Below are positions 28,072-37,314 of a stretch of DNA of 64,000 nt, piece by piece. The position numbers and the translations under genes are program-made. The DNA is taken from the NCBI RefSeq assembly GCF_030866765.1, contig NZ_CP133017.1:5112501-5176500 (forward strand), read 5' to 3'. This stretch comes from Paenibacillus silvisoli. Its GTDB lineage: Bacteria; Bacillota; Bacilli; Paenibacillales; Paenibacillaceae. Position 1 is the first letter of the stretch; every line of letters starts with the position of its first letter. The notes beneath the pieces were generated by a model. It was not told the origin of the DNA. It worked only from the letters and a program-made list of their open reading frames with translations, and did no database searches.

Positions 28072-28952
28072 TAGAAATCACCTACTTTCTCAGCCTTGGT
28101 CACGGCAAGGAAGAAGATCGTGTAGAGCAGAAGAATGACCATCATAATGATTCCGATCGCCGATGCGGCCCCGTAATCGCCGCCGTAGATGATTTTATCC
28201 AGCATGAGCGAGGACAAAATATGCGTGCTTCCGGCAGGACCGCCGTTGGTCAAGCCGTAAATGATCGCCGGATCATTGAATATCCAAATCGCGCGCAGCA
28301 GCGTAGTCGCGATAATTGTCGGCATAATGTAAGGCAGCGTGACGTTCATAAGTTTACGCCAGCCTGTCGCGCCGTCCATCTCGGCAGCTTCGTAGAGCTC
28401 GGAAGGAACGGATTGCAGCGCGGCCAAAAGCATGATCGCGAAGAAGGCAACTCCATACCAAACATTGGCGACGATGTTGGAGACCATCGCCCATTTCGGA
28501 TCCGACAGGAAGCCGATCCGCTCGTGAATAATTCCGAATTTGAGGAGCAAGTCGTTGATAACGCCGATTTGAGAGTTGAACATCCACTTCCAGATCATCC
28601 CGATCAGGAAGCCGGAAAGCGCCCAGGAGTAGAACGCGAAGCCTTGGTAAATGCCTCTTCCTCTGAACTGCTTCTTCATCAATAGCGCGAGAATCAAGCC
28701 GAACATAAATTGCAGGATCAGCGAGCAGAATACCCAGTAGCCGCTGTTCTTCAGCGCCATGAGAAACTTCGGATCTTTAAAGGCCGCCTTGAAGTTATCC
28801 AGTCCGATGTAATGCACGTTTCTTAAATCGAACAGCTTGTATTCCTGGAAAGCCATCATGATACCTTTGAAGAACGGGTAATACGTAAAAACAAGGACAA
28901 GCAACAAAGCGGGAAGCAGCCCCGATAAGATAAACAAGCGTTGATTTTTCAT
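28071..28952 (-). CDS. Carbohydrate ABC transporter permease (MalF type)
   Basis: 293 residues, six predicted membrane helices; N-terminal LVFTYYPFFKGIMMAFQEYK and EAA loop ELYEAAEMDGATGWRKLMNV identify a UgpA/MalF-class subunit. ATG 28952 has AAGGCGG upstream. Lies 68 bp after the binding-protein gene with an intervening stem-loop. Confidence 0.92.
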   Translation of the reverse strand: MKNQRLFILSGLLPALLLVLVFTYYPFFKGIMMAFQEYKLFDLRNVHYIGLDNFKAAFKDPKFLMALKNSGYWVFCSLILQFMFGLILALLMKKQFRGRGIYQGFAFYSWALSGFLIGMIWKWMFNSQIGVINDLLLKFGIIHERIGFLSDPKWAMVSNIVANVWYGVAFFAIMLLAALQSVPSELYEAAEMDGATGWRKLMNVTLPYIMPTIIATTLLRAIWIFNDPAIIYGLTNGGPAGSTHILSSLMLDKIIYGGDYGAASAIGIIMMVILLLYTIFFLAVTKAEKVGDF

Positions 28953-28981
28953 AAGACACCGCCTTGCTTCTTTGAATTTAG

Positions 28982-29008
28982 TAAGGGCGGCTTGACGCCG
29001 CCCCTTGG
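28982..29008 (-). promoter_or_regulatory. Intercistronic stem-loop between binding protein and permease genes
   Basis: AAGGGCGGC with GCCGCCCCTT forms a GC-rich stem with no T-run, placed right after the lipoprotein gene. Such hairpins commonly protect binding-protein mRNA or reduce read-through. Confidence 0.6.
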
Positions 29009-29020
29009 ATCATGCTGCCG

Positions 29021-30358
29021 TTATTTTTTCAGCTTCGCTTTCTCGTCTACCCAGTACTGATCCCACTTCTTCAGCGTATCGTCGAGGTTTGCTTGACCCA
29101 GCAGAAGCGCTTGCGTGGATTCCATCGCTACTTGGCCCCACTGCGCGTTGCCCGGATATTGGAATGCCGGCTTGTAGTTTACGAACGTGTCCGGTTGGTT
29201 GGACATGTCGAGCAATGTTTTGTAAGGACCTGTTTTGAAGAACTCGTCTTCGACTGCGCTTGCATGAACCGGAATAAGGCCGAAGTCTTTCGAGAATTGC
29301 GTATTTTCAGCCGGGCTGGACAGGAATTCGATCAGCTTCCAAGCCGCTTCTTTGTGCTCGGAGTTGGCCGCGATGCCCCAGCCTGCGCCGCCTGCCGCGA
29401 AGAGCGCTTTGCCCGTCGGACCCGTTTGCAGCGGAGCTGTCGCCCATGTGCCTTCTTGCATTTTCTCGGTCAGCGATTGGATAACGTCCGGATCTTGGAG
29501 CAGCATGCCCGTTACGCCGGAAGTGAACGCCTGCACTTGCTCTTGGAAGCCCCAGTTGATGGAGTCCGGCGGCGATGCGTCCTTGTAAAGCTTCAGGTAC
29601 AGCTCCATAGCCGCTTTCGCTTCAGGCGTGGAGTAGACCGAAGCGCCGTCCGTCGTGAACATCGAATCCTCGAGGTTTACTTTCGGGCCGTTGAACGCCA
29701 GAATCATCGCATCCGTCGTACCCGTCGAACCCGAGCCGCCGCGGAAGGAGAAGCCGAAACGGTTCTTCGCCGGATCTGTCAGCTTCTTCGCCGTTTCATA
29801 GAGCTCATCCCATGTCTTCGGCGGCGTCAAGCCAAGATCCTTGAACCAGTCCGCGCGGTAGAACAGCTGTCTCTCATAGAGACCGTTCGGAATAAAGTAG
29901 ATTTTATCGCCTACGGAACCGACCGATTTCGCTACCGCCGTCAGCGAGCCGAAATCCGTCCATTTCTCGGCGTATTGGTTAAGCGGTTCCACAAAACCGT
30001 TGTTGACCATTTCGGCAACGTTCAGGTCGCGAACCTCTAGAATGTCGATATCTTCTTTCGCGCCAAGCATCGTTCTAATTTTGTTGTCTGCTTGGTCGAA
30101 AGGAGGGGAAATGAACTCAACCTCAATGTTCGGATTGGCTTCCTCGAACTTATCGATCGAAGCTTGGATCAGCTTCGTTCTGTTCGGGCTGGTCAAGCTT
30201 TCGATCATGCGAAGCTTGATTTTCTCATCACTTGCACCTGCATTTGCGTTTGCGTTGCTAGTCGTGCTGTCATTCGAGTTGTTACCGCATCCTGCCATAA
30301 GACCAACGGTTACGGCTCCGGTAAGAAGCGTAGCCAAAAGTTTCTTGCGACTTGTCAT
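29021..30358 (-). CDS. ABC transporter sugar-binding lipoprotein (family 1)
   Basis: 445 residues; ATG 30358 with GGGGGAT upstream. Lipoprotein signal MTSRKKLLATLLTGAVTVGL with lipobox LMAGC at residues 20-24. Family 1 binding fold: VEFISPPFDQADNKIRTMLG, GLTPPKTWDELYETAKKL, AAGGAGWGIAANSEHKEAAW. First gene of the transporter operon, preceded by a strong sigma-A promoter with an overlapping cre-like site and an operator also found before the regulator gene at 30470-31147. Ligand not predictable. Confidence 0.93.
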   Translation of the reverse strand: MTSRKKLLATLLTGAVTVGLMAGCGNNSNDSTTSNANANAGASDEKIKLRMIESLTSPNRTKLIQASIDKFEEANPNIEVEFISPPFDQADNKIRTMLGAKEDIDILEVRDLNVAEMVNNGFVEPLNQYAEKWTDFGSLTAVAKSVGSVGDKIYFIPNGLYERQLFYRADWFKDLGLTPPKTWDELYETAKKLTDPAKNRFGFSFRGGSGSTGTTDAMILAFNGPKVNLEDSMFTTDGASVYSTPEAKAAMELYLKLYKDASPPDSINWGFQEQVQAFTSGVTGMLLQDPDVIQSLTEKMQEGTWATAPLQTGPTGKALFAAGGAGWGIAANSEHKEAAWKLIEFLSSPAENTQFSKDFGLIPVHASAVEDEFFKTGPYKTLLDMSNQPDTFVNYKPAFQYPGNAQWGQVAMESTQALLLGQANLDDTLKKWDQYWVDEKAKLKK

Positions 30359-30407
30359 TGCTGTTCATCCCCCTATTTGTGAATGTATCATACAGTCATG
30401 CAGTCAT

Positions 30408-30420
30408 CCTGTCTGATAGG
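30408..30420. promoter_or_regulatory. Putative GntR/FCD operator at the ABC operon start site
   Basis: Near-palindromic 13-mer CCTGTCTGATAGG placed 3 bp downstream of the -10, over the predicted start site. Identical 13-mer at identical distance in the promoter of the adjacent regulator gene. Confidence 0.75.
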
Positions 30421-30423
30421 TTG

Positions 30424-30453
30424 ATTATATTGAAAGCGCTTTAGCATTGTCAA
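30424..30453 (-). promoter_or_regulatory. Sigma-A promoter of the sugar ABC operon with embedded cre-like site
   Basis: Minus-strand TTGACA (30453-30448), 18-bp spacer, TATAAT (30429-30424), a near-consensus promoter. The spacer contains TGAAAGCGCTTT (30431-30442 on plus), which fits a CcpA cre site and would give carbon catabolite repression. Confidence 0.8.
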
Positions 30454-30469
30454 GGAAAAAAATTGCGTG

Positions 30470-31147
30470 TTAAGCGCTTTTAATTTTCTCCTCGATGCAG
30501 TCCATCATTTTGTCAAATTCTTCCTTGGCGATCTGCGGATCATGCGCCGCAATGCCTTGAAACATCGTGATGTGGAAGGGATACGTTTCGTCGAAAAGCT
30601 GCTTGTCGCCGAGCGGCTCGTTGAAAAACTTCTCGTACAAGCCCGAAATCGAGTCCAGAACCGTCTCCAATACCGGATTGTTGGCCGCTTTGATAATGTA
30701 CCGGTGATAGGCCAAATCAATTTGCGAGGTGTCTTTGTTCGCTTCTTTCAGCTTGCGGTACTCCTCGAGACATTCTTCGACTTCCTTGATCTGCTTGGCC
30801 GAAATCCGCTTAGCCGCCAGCGATACCGCTTGTCCTTCGAGCGCGCGGCGAACCTCCAGAATCGAGAGCAGAAAGTTGCGCTCCCGTTCGATCTTGACTT
30901 TGCCGGTGAAGCGGTACGTATTGACGTCTTTGACGAAAATCCCTTTGCCGTTATGGACTTGAATGATGTCCATCGCCTCCAGGTAACGGAGCGCTTCCCG
31001 CAAGGAAGAGCGTCCGACGCCGAACATGTTCGTCATTTCTTCTACAGACGGCAGCTTGTCGCCTTCGGATAGCTCGTTTTCTTCGATGTAGTTTTGAATT
31101 TCCTGCGACACTTGCTCGTGGACCAATATTTTCTGAATCTTCTTCAT
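30470..31147 (-). CDS. GntR-family regulator with FCD domain (FadR subfamily)
   Basis: 225 residues. Winged helix in residues 1-75 (LPSVEEMTNMFGVGRSSLRE, LRYLEAMDIIQVHNGKGIFV) and an all-helical FCD effector domain from about 90 with the metal-binding D-x3-H start (QIDLAYHRYI) and HITMFQGIAAH. Likely represses the downstream sugar ABC/PLP-lyase operon and its own gene, judging from the shared CCTGTCTGATAGG operator. ATG 31147; the GGAGGG site is rather far (about 14 nt). Effector probably a sugar acid or related metabolite (subfamily tendency, not shown here). Confidence 0.9.
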   Translation of the reverse strand: MKKIQKILVHEQVSQEIQNYIEENELSEGDKLPSVEEMTNMFGVGRSSLREALRYLEAMDIIQVHNGKGIFVKDVNTYRFTGKVKIERERNFLLSILEVRRALEGQAVSLAAKRISAKQIKEVEECLEEYRKLKEANKDTSQIDLAYHRYIIKAANNPVLETVLDSISGLYEKFFNEPLGDKQLFDETYPFHITMFQGIAAHDPQIAKEEFDKMMDCIEEKIKSA

Positions 31148-31177
31148 CGTCTGTTGCTCGTCCCTCCTACCTAGCTA

Positions 31178-31223
31178 CCTGTCTGATAGGCTTATAGTAC
31201 GCGACGATTGTGAACGCTGTCAA
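31178..31223 (-). promoter_or_regulatory. Promoter and operator of the GntR/FCD regulator gene
   Basis: Minus-strand TTGACA (31223-31218), 18 bp, TACTAT (31199-31194), then after 3 bp the operator CCTATCAGACAGG (31190-31178). Geometry is identical to the ABC operon promoter, implying autoregulation. Confidence 0.78.
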
Positions 31224-31237
31224 CCATGCGCGCAAAA

Positions 31238-31270
31238 GAAGCCGGAGCCTCCTTGCGGAGGCTCCGGCTT
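31238..31270 (-). terminator. Terminator of the giant repeat-protein gene
   Basis: Perfect 13-bp stem AGCCGGAGCCTCC/GGAGGCTCCGGCT with a TTGC loop, followed by CTTCTTTTG on the minus strand, 14 nt after the gene's stop. Confidence 0.85.
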
Positions 31271-31283
31271 TGACTGACTGAGC

Positions 31284-34200
31284 TTATAGTCCTATTCCGA
31301 TCCAGTTCACGAGTCCGATCGGCTCAGGGCTGATGCGCGTGCGCACGATCGTCAGTTGAACGGATGCGGCCGTTTTCGTTTTGATGACGGCGTAGCAGGA
31401 AGGCGAATCCGTCGTCGCCACGAACACGTAAGAGTTGTTGCTGAACGGCTGGTCGAAGCCGATCGTGATGTCCAGCTGCTCGCCTTGGCCTTGGAAGTTA
31501 TACGGCGCAAGCCCGAACTGCTGCACGACAGCCGATTGGCGTTTTACCGTCGTAACCGGCGTGAAATCCAGCTGCTCGGTGCTGATGCTGCCTTCCAGCG
31601 CGATCGCAGTCGTTTCCGGAGCGACGGCCGTTGGGAATGCATCAAGCGCCAAGTGCGCCGCCGTAATGCTGCCGAGGGCGATTTTGTCGCTGGTAACGGA
31701 ACCGTCTGCTAGCTTCTCGGTCGTTACCGCGCTGTCGCCGAGCTTGACGCTTTGGACCGCTCCGTCCGCTAGCTTCTCGGTCGTTACCGCGCTGTCGCCG
31801 AGCTTGACGCTTTGGACTGCACCGTCTGCGAGCTTCTCGGTCGTTACCGCGCTATCGCCGAGCTTGCCGCTTTGGACTGCGCCGTCTGCGAGCTTCTCGG
31901 TCGTTACCGCGCTGTCGCCGAGCTTGACGCTTTGAACTGCGCCGTCTGCGAGCTTCTCGGTCGTTACCGCGCTGTCGCCGAGCTTGACGCTTTGGACTGC
32001 GCCGTCTGCGAGCTTCGCCGACGTGACCGCTCCCTCTGTCAGATAGCTTTCGCCAATGCTGCCATCTACCAGCGTAGGCTGAACCTGCGAGAGCAGGCCT
32101 GGGGCCAGCTTCTCGGCCGTTACCGAGCCGTCTGCAAGCGACTCCGTATCGACTGCGCCAAGCGCCAGTTTCTCCTTCGTTACCGAACCGTTGCAAAGCG
32201 CGTCGCTCTCGATCGAGCCCGGGATGAGATGTGCCGTCGTGATGGAATTCGGTGCGATTTTGCTCATCGTTACCGCGCCGGATTGCAGCTGGCCTTCGCC
32301 GACTGCGCCGATCGCGAGCTTCGCATCGGTAACCGCGCCGTCACGGAGCGTTTCCGTGGAAACCGCGCCGGCAGCCAGCTTCTTGCCGGTTACAGCGCCA
32401 TCGCCTAGTACTTCCGTACCAACCGCGCCAGTTCCCAGCTTAGCTCCTGTTACCGCTCCATCTACTAGTACTTCCGTACCTACGGAGCCTACACCCAGCT
32501 TCGAGCCGCTCACCGCTCCGTCACGGAGCGCATCCGTGCCGACTGCGCCGAGTGCCAGCTTCGAGCTCGTTACCGAGCCATCGCGGAGCACGTCTGTGCC
32601 GACCGCGCTTAGGCTCAGCTTCACGCCAGTGATCGTGCCATCGCCAATCGCTTCCGTACCGACCGAACCAAGCGCCAGCTTCTTGCCGGTTACCGCTCCG
32701 TCGCCGATCGCTTCCGTACCGACTGCGCCTACGCTCAGCTTCGTTCCCGTCACCGAGCCGTCGCCCAGCGCTTCCGAACCGACTGCGCCAAGTCCCAGCT
32801 TCGCTGCCGTTACCGCTCCGTTGCTCAGCGTATCCGTGCCCACGGCGCCAAGCCCCAGCTTCGAGCCCGTTACCGCTCTGTCGCTGAGCGCATCCGTACC
32901 GACCGCGCCAAGTCCCAGCTTCACTCCCGTTACCGCTCCGTTGCCCAGCGCATCCGTGCCGACTGCGCCAAGTCCCAGCTTCGAGCCCGTTACCGCTCTG
33001 TCGCCCAACGCTTCCGTGCCTACCGCGCCAACGGCCAGCTTCGCGCTCGTTACCGAGCTGTCGATCAGCGCTTCCGTACCGACCGCATCGGCTGCCAGCT
33101 TCGAGTCCGTTACCGAACCGTCGCTCAGCGCTTCCGTGCCTACCGCGCCTGCGCTCAGCTTCGCGTCCGTCACCGAACCGTCGCTCAGCGCCTCTGTGCC
33201 TACGGCGCCTGCAACCAGCTTCTTGGCGGTTACCGAGCTGTCACTCAGCGCTTCCGTGCCGACTGCCCCAGCGGTCAGCTTTGCCGCTGTGACCGAGCCG
33301 TCGCTCAACGCTTCCGTGCCTACCGCGCCAACCGAAAGCTTCGCTCCCGTTACGGCACCAGCGCTAAGCGCTTCTGTGCCGACTGCACCAAGACCCAGCT
33401 TCGCTCCCGTTACCGCTTTGTCGCTCAACGATTCCGTCACAACCGCTCCAGCACCCAGCTTTGCGCTGACTACCGATCCGTCGCTTAGCGCTTCCGTGCC
33501 TACCGCGCCTACAGCTAGCTTCGTGCTGATGACCGCGCCGTCGCTAAGCGCATCCGTGCCAACCGCGGCGGATGCCAGCTTCGCGCCGGTTACCGCTTCG
33601 TCTCGCAGCGCTTCCGTGCCGACTGCGCCAGCACGCAGCTTCGATCCCGTGACCGCGCCATCGCCAAGCGCCTTCGTACCGACTGCGCCGGGCGCCAGCT
33701 TCGCGCTTGTTACCGCGCCGTCGCCCAATGCTTGCGTGCCTACCGCTCCGCCTGCCAGCTTCGCGCTTACGACCGAACCATCGCCAAGCGCATCCGCGCT
33801 TACCGCTCCGCTCGCAAGCTTCGAACTCACAACGGCTCCGTCACCGAGCGCTTTCTGACCGACCGCGCCGAGCGCCAGCTTCGAGCCGATTACCGCTCCG
33901 TCGCTCAGCGATTCCGAGTTGACTGCGCCGACTGCGAGCTTCCCGCTAGTGACCGCGCCTTCGCCGAGCGCCTTCGAGCCGACGGCTCCTTTCGCCAGCT
34001 TCGCGCTGACTACCGCGCCGTCGCCGAGCGCATCGGCGCTTACCGCTCCGCTTGCCAGCTTCGCGCTGACTACCGCGCCGTCGCTTAGCGCCTCGGCGCC
34101 TACCGCTCCGACTGCCAGCTTCGCGCCGGTTACGGCTCCGTCGCCAAGCGCTTCGCTGCCGACCGCGCCAGCGGTCAAATGCACGCCTGCGACCGATTTC

Positions 34201-37200
34201 GGCGCAAGCTTGCTAAGCGTAACCGCGCCTGGTTGCAGATGGCCTTCGCCTACGGCTGCCGAGCCAATCGCTTCCGGACCTACGCCTCCGCTCGCCAGCT
34301 TAGAGCCGCCGACCGCTCCGTCGCAAAGCGTATCGCCGCTGAGCGTGCCGCGTTTGATTTTGCTGCCGTGGATGATGCCGTCCGGCGCTTTCTCAAACGT
34401 GTAAAACTCCGACGCCAGATGCGCCATCGAGATCGAGCCTTTACGGATATGGTAGCCTTGGATGGCCTCCGCTTTCAGATGTTTGCCTGCAATCGTCTCC
34501 AGCTGGATATGATCGCCATGAACGGACAGCGGCGCCAGCTTCGAGGCGGTTACCGCATCGTCGCTCAACTGCCCCGTGCCGACCGAATCCTCCGACATGT
34601 GAATCTGCAGGATGCTGTCGACCTTGAGATGGTTGCTGCCAACGGACGATTCGGCAATATGGTTGGAGTCGATCGACAACGGCGCCACATGCTGGCTATG
34701 AACCGCGGACGGTCCGATCGCTCGGGAAGTAACGGCTTCATTTTGTAAATGATAATCCGCCACGCTGCCGTCAGCCAGCTTCGATGCCGTAATGGCGTCT
34801 TTACTGATGTGAATGTCGCGGACGCTGTCAACCGCCAGGTGCGCGCCGTAAACGGATTGCTCCGCCAAATGCTGGCTGCCGATCGATTCGGTGCCGATGT
34901 GAACGCCCGTTACGGAGCCCGGCGCCAGCTTGTCGTTCGTCACAACCCCTTGGCCCAGCGCTTCGTTGCTGACGATACCGGCCGCAAGGTGGCGTTCGTT
35001 AATAATGCCCGTTGCGAGATGCTCCGGTCCGAGCGCGCCTTTGGCCAAATGCTTGCGCGTCACCGCGCCGGCAGCCAGCTGATCGCCCGTTACCGAACCG
35101 TTCACGAGCTTAGCCGTCGTTACGCTGCTGTCGGCGAGCTTGCTCGACGTTACCGCGCAGTCGGTCAGCTTGTCGGTCGAAACGCTCTCCGGCGAAAGCT
35201 TAAGCGAGTTGACGACATGGTCCGCCAAGTGATGGGAGTGGATCGCCCCCGCTGCCAAATGCCGCTCCGATACCGCGCCGCTTGCCAGCTTAATGGATTT
35301 CACCGCGCCGTCTTGAAGCGCGCCGGTTTCAACGGAGCCCTCGCTCAGATGATACGCTTCGATCAGTCCCGGCTGCAGGTGCTGCGAGGAGACCGCTTCC
35401 GGCGAGATCGATTCTTCCGTAACCGTGCCCGGCGCCAGATGGAAGGCGCGAACGGCCTCCGGCGCGATTTTGTCAAACGTAATCGCTTCATCCGCCAAAT
35501 GCTTCGTTTGCACGGCGTGTTCGGCAAGCTTGGAGCTGCTGACGCTGCCTTCCAGCAGCTTCTGCTCGCTGACCGAAGCGTCGATCAGCTGCGCTTGACC
35601 GACGGAAGCCGCGCTGATATGAGTTTGCTGCACCGCTTGCGCCGCCAGTTTCTCGCTCGTGACCGAGCCGGAAGCCAAATGAGACGTTTGAACCTGGCCA
35701 TCGATGAGCTGCTTCGAGCCGACGGTGTTTTCGGACAGATGGCGCTCTTCGATCGTGTCGTTCAATATTTTCTCGCCGCCGATGCTAAGACGGCTGATGT
35801 GTTTGCCATGTACGGAATCGTCCGTGAGCTTGCTCGAGGTAATGCTCTTATCCGCGATCTTGGACGCGGTTACCGCATGATCGACCAGCTTGATGGTCGA
35901 AATCGAAAGATCGGCGATTTTCTGGGAGGTTACCGCATAATCCACCACATGATCGGTTCCGACTTCTCCGTCGGCGATATGCTGCGATTTCACGGCTCCA
36001 TCCTGCAGCTCCTTCGAGCTTACAGCCCCTTGCGCGATCGTTTCGGACTTCACGGAGCCGGCTTGCAGCTCCCTAGTGCCGACGGCGCCTGCGGCCAGAT
36101 GGCTTGACGCGATTTCGCCCGGAGCGACGTGCTTTCCCAGCAAAATGCCCGGAGCCACATGCTCCGCAAGCAGCAAGCCAGGCTGCAGATGCGTGGAATC
36201 GATGGCGCCGATGCTGATTTTTTCGCCGGTAATGGCGCCGTCGCGCACCTTGGAACGCGTAATTGCTCCGTCCGCTATTTTGGAGGTCGAAATCGCTTCG
36301 TTAGCGATGTTCTCCGTGCGGATTGCCGCGCTCTTGATCTTGTTGGAAGTAATCGTTTGATCCTCCAGCAGATCGGCGGTCACGATAAGCGGCTTCAGAT
36401 GCTTCGCTTCGATGGAGCCCTCCGCGAGCTTATCCGCGCTGATCGTCCGGTCGGCAAGCTTCTCCGACGTAATGCTATTGTCGCGCAGCTTGTCGCCCGT
36501 AATGGAACGATCGCGGATTTTCGTGCCGGAAATCGCATTCTTCGTGAGGTGGTCGCTCGTAATGGATTCCGATGCGATTTTCGAAGCCGTAACTGCTCCG
36601 TTGGCGATTTTGATGCTTTCCACGGCAAAATCGGCAATCGTGTTCGTAATGACCGCGCTTTGCTTAATGCGCGACGAATCCACGGCGCCGAAAGCCAGCT
36701 TCTCCGACGTAACCGCATTGTCCGCAATATCGTCGGTGTGTATGAAAGGAAGCGGAGATTCCGGCATGCGCTTCTCGGTCAGTATCGCTTCTTTGCGAGC
36801 GACCTCCTGCTTCAACAGCTCTTCCATTTCCGCAAGATGTAGTCTTTCCGCCTCATCATTCTCGCGTGCCAGACGCTCGACTTCTTCTGCCAATGCCTTC
36901 AATTGTTCTTCCGTCTGCTTCTGTGGAATGAGTGTGACCGGCTCTTCAGAGACAGCCACGATCAGCTCCTGCTTCGGTTCTTGAAGTTCTGCAATCGCGG
37001 AACCGGAAGCTTCAGCCGAGATTTCCACCACTTGCTGCTGAGGCTGCTGCGCCTCCGGCTGCTGTACTGGCGCCTGCTCCTGCTGCGTAGCTTCCGCCGC
37101 TGGAGCGTCCAGCACCGGCGCCGCTGCGTTGACTTGCACCTGCTTCGCCGCAGGCTTAGGTGCAACCGGCTGTTTCTTCTTCAGCTCCTCGAGCCATTTC

Positions 37201-37280
37201 AACTCCGAAGCGTTCGGATTATCGACATAAAATAACGGCTTGCGCCCTTTGGGGCCTTTTCCTTTGCTGCTCTTCGCCAT
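31284..37280 (-). CDS. Giant decapeptide-repeat protein with NWIGIG tail
   Basis: 1998 residues from ATG 37280 (AAGGAGAGGG upstream). Regions: basic N-terminus (KSSKGKGPKGRKP), Gln/Pro/Ala-rich stretch to about 115, a coiled coil about 120-170, then roughly 170 tandem 10-residue units of the form DGAVTSAKLA (about residues 190-1890), and a non-repeated domain of about 100 residues ending VNWIGIGL. No signal peptide. The tail fits the WIAG-tail type I recall from Paenibacillus repeat proteins. The ten-residue period suggests a long solenoid or fibre. A sigma-K-like promoter and nearby glycosyltransferases point to a spore-surface structure; Thr/Ser-rich repeats could be glycosylated. Confidence 0.85.
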   Translation of the reverse strand: MAKSSKGKGPKGRKPLFYVDNPNASELKWLEELKKKQPVAPKPAAKQVQVNAAAPVLDAPAAEATQQEQAPVQQPEAQQPQQQVVEISAEASGSAIAELQEPKQELIVAVSEEPVTLIPQKQTEEQLKALAEEVERLARENDEAERLHLAEMEELLKQEVARKEAILTEKRMPESPLPFIHTDDIADNAVTSEKLAFGAVDSSRIKQSAVITNTIADFAVESIKIANGAVTASKIASESITSDHLTKNAISGTKIRDRSITGDKLRDNSITSEKLADRTISADKLAEGSIEAKHLKPLIVTADLLEDQTITSNKIKSAAIRTENIANEAISTSKIADGAITRSKVRDGAITGEKISIGAIDSTHLQPGLLLAEHVAPGILLGKHVAPGEIASSHLAAGAVGTRELQAGSVKSETIAQGAVSSKELQDGAVKSQHIADGEVGTDHVVDYAVTSQKIADLSISTIKLVDHAVTASKIADKSITSSKLTDDSVHGKHISRLSIGGEKILNDTIEERHLSENTVGSKQLIDGQVQTSHLASGSVTSEKLAAQAVQQTHISAASVGQAQLIDASVSEQKLLEGSVSSSKLAEHAVQTKHLADEAITFDKIAPEAVRAFHLAPGTVTEESISPEAVSSQHLQPGLIEAYHLSEGSVETGALQDGAVKSIKLASGAVSERHLAAGAIHSHHLADHVVNSLKLSPESVSTDKLTDCAVTSSKLADSSVTTAKLVNGSVTGDQLAAGAVTRKHLAKGALGPEHLATGIINERHLAAGIVSNEALGQGVVTNDKLAPGSVTGVHIGTESIGSQHLAEQSVYGAHLAVDSVRDIHISKDAITASKLADGSVADYHLQNEAVTSRAIGPSAVHSQHVAPLSIDSNHIAESSVGSNHLKVDSILQIHMSEDSVGTGQLSDDAVTASKLAPLSVHGDHIQLETIAGKHLKAEAIQGYHIRKGSISMAHLASEFYTFEKAPDGIIHGSKIKRGTLSGDTLCDGAVGGSKLASGGVGPEAIGSAAVGEGHLQPGAVTLSKLAPKSVAGVHLTAGAVGSEALGDGAVTGAKLAVGAVGAEALSDGAVVSAKLASGAVSADALGDGAVVSAKLAKGAVGSKALGEGAVTSGKLAVGAVNSESLSDGAVIGSKLALGAVGQKALGDGAVVSSKLASGAVSADALGDGSVVSAKLAGGAVGTQALGDGAVTSAKLAPGAVGTKALGDGAVTGSKLRAGAVGTEALRDEAVTGAKLASAAVGTDALSDGAVISTKLAVGAVGTEALSDGSVVSAKLGAGAVVTESLSDKAVTGAKLGLGAVGTEALSAGAVTGAKLSVGAVGTEALSDGSVTAAKLTAGAVGTEALSDSSVTAKKLVAGAVGTEALSDGSVTDAKLSAGAVGTEALSDGSVTDSKLAADAVGTEALIDSSVTSAKLAVGAVGTEALGDRAVTGSKLGLGAVGTDALGNGAVTGVKLGLGAVGTDALSDRAVTGSKLGLGAVGTDTLSNGAVTAAKLGLGAVGSEALGDGSVTGTKLSVGAVGTEAIGDGAVTGKKLALGSVGTEAIGDGTITGVKLSLSAVGTDVLRDGSVTSSKLALGAVGTDALRDGAVSGSKLGVGSVGTEVLVDGAVTGAKLGTGAVGTEVLGDGAVTGKKLAAGAVSTETLRDGAVTDAKLAIGAVGEGQLQSGAVTMSKIAPNSITTAHLIPGSIESDALCNGSVTKEKLALGAVDTESLADGSVTAEKLAPGLLSQVQPTLVDGSIGESYLTEGAVTSAKLADGAVQSVKLGDSAVTTEKLADGAVQSVKLGDSAVTTEKLADGAVQSGKLGDSAVTTEKLADGAVQSVKLGDSAVTTEKLADGAVQSVKLGDSAVTTEKLADGSVTSDKIALGSITAAHLALDAFPTAVAPETTAIALEGSISTEQLDFTPVTTVKRQSAVVQQFGLAPYNFQGQGEQLDITIGFDQPFSNNSYVFVATTDSPSCYAVIKTKTAASVQLTIVRTRISPEPIGLVNWIGIGL
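31690..34170. repeat. 60-bp tandem repeats inside the giant gene
   Basis: The coding region repeats with a 60-bp period (20 residues, two decapeptides). Units at about 31700-32015 are almost identical, with only scattered base changes; units at 32300-34170 share the frame and motif but have diverged. Confidence 0.9.
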
Positions 37281-37314
37281 AGCCCTCTCCTTCTTCCACC
37301 TCAATGTCATAGGC

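Noticed and set aside
32191..33858. 555-aa plus-strand open frame with Ser/Pro/Thr repeats
   Set aside because: Mirror of the decapeptide repeats on the opposite strand; the repetition is inherited from the giant minus-strand gene.
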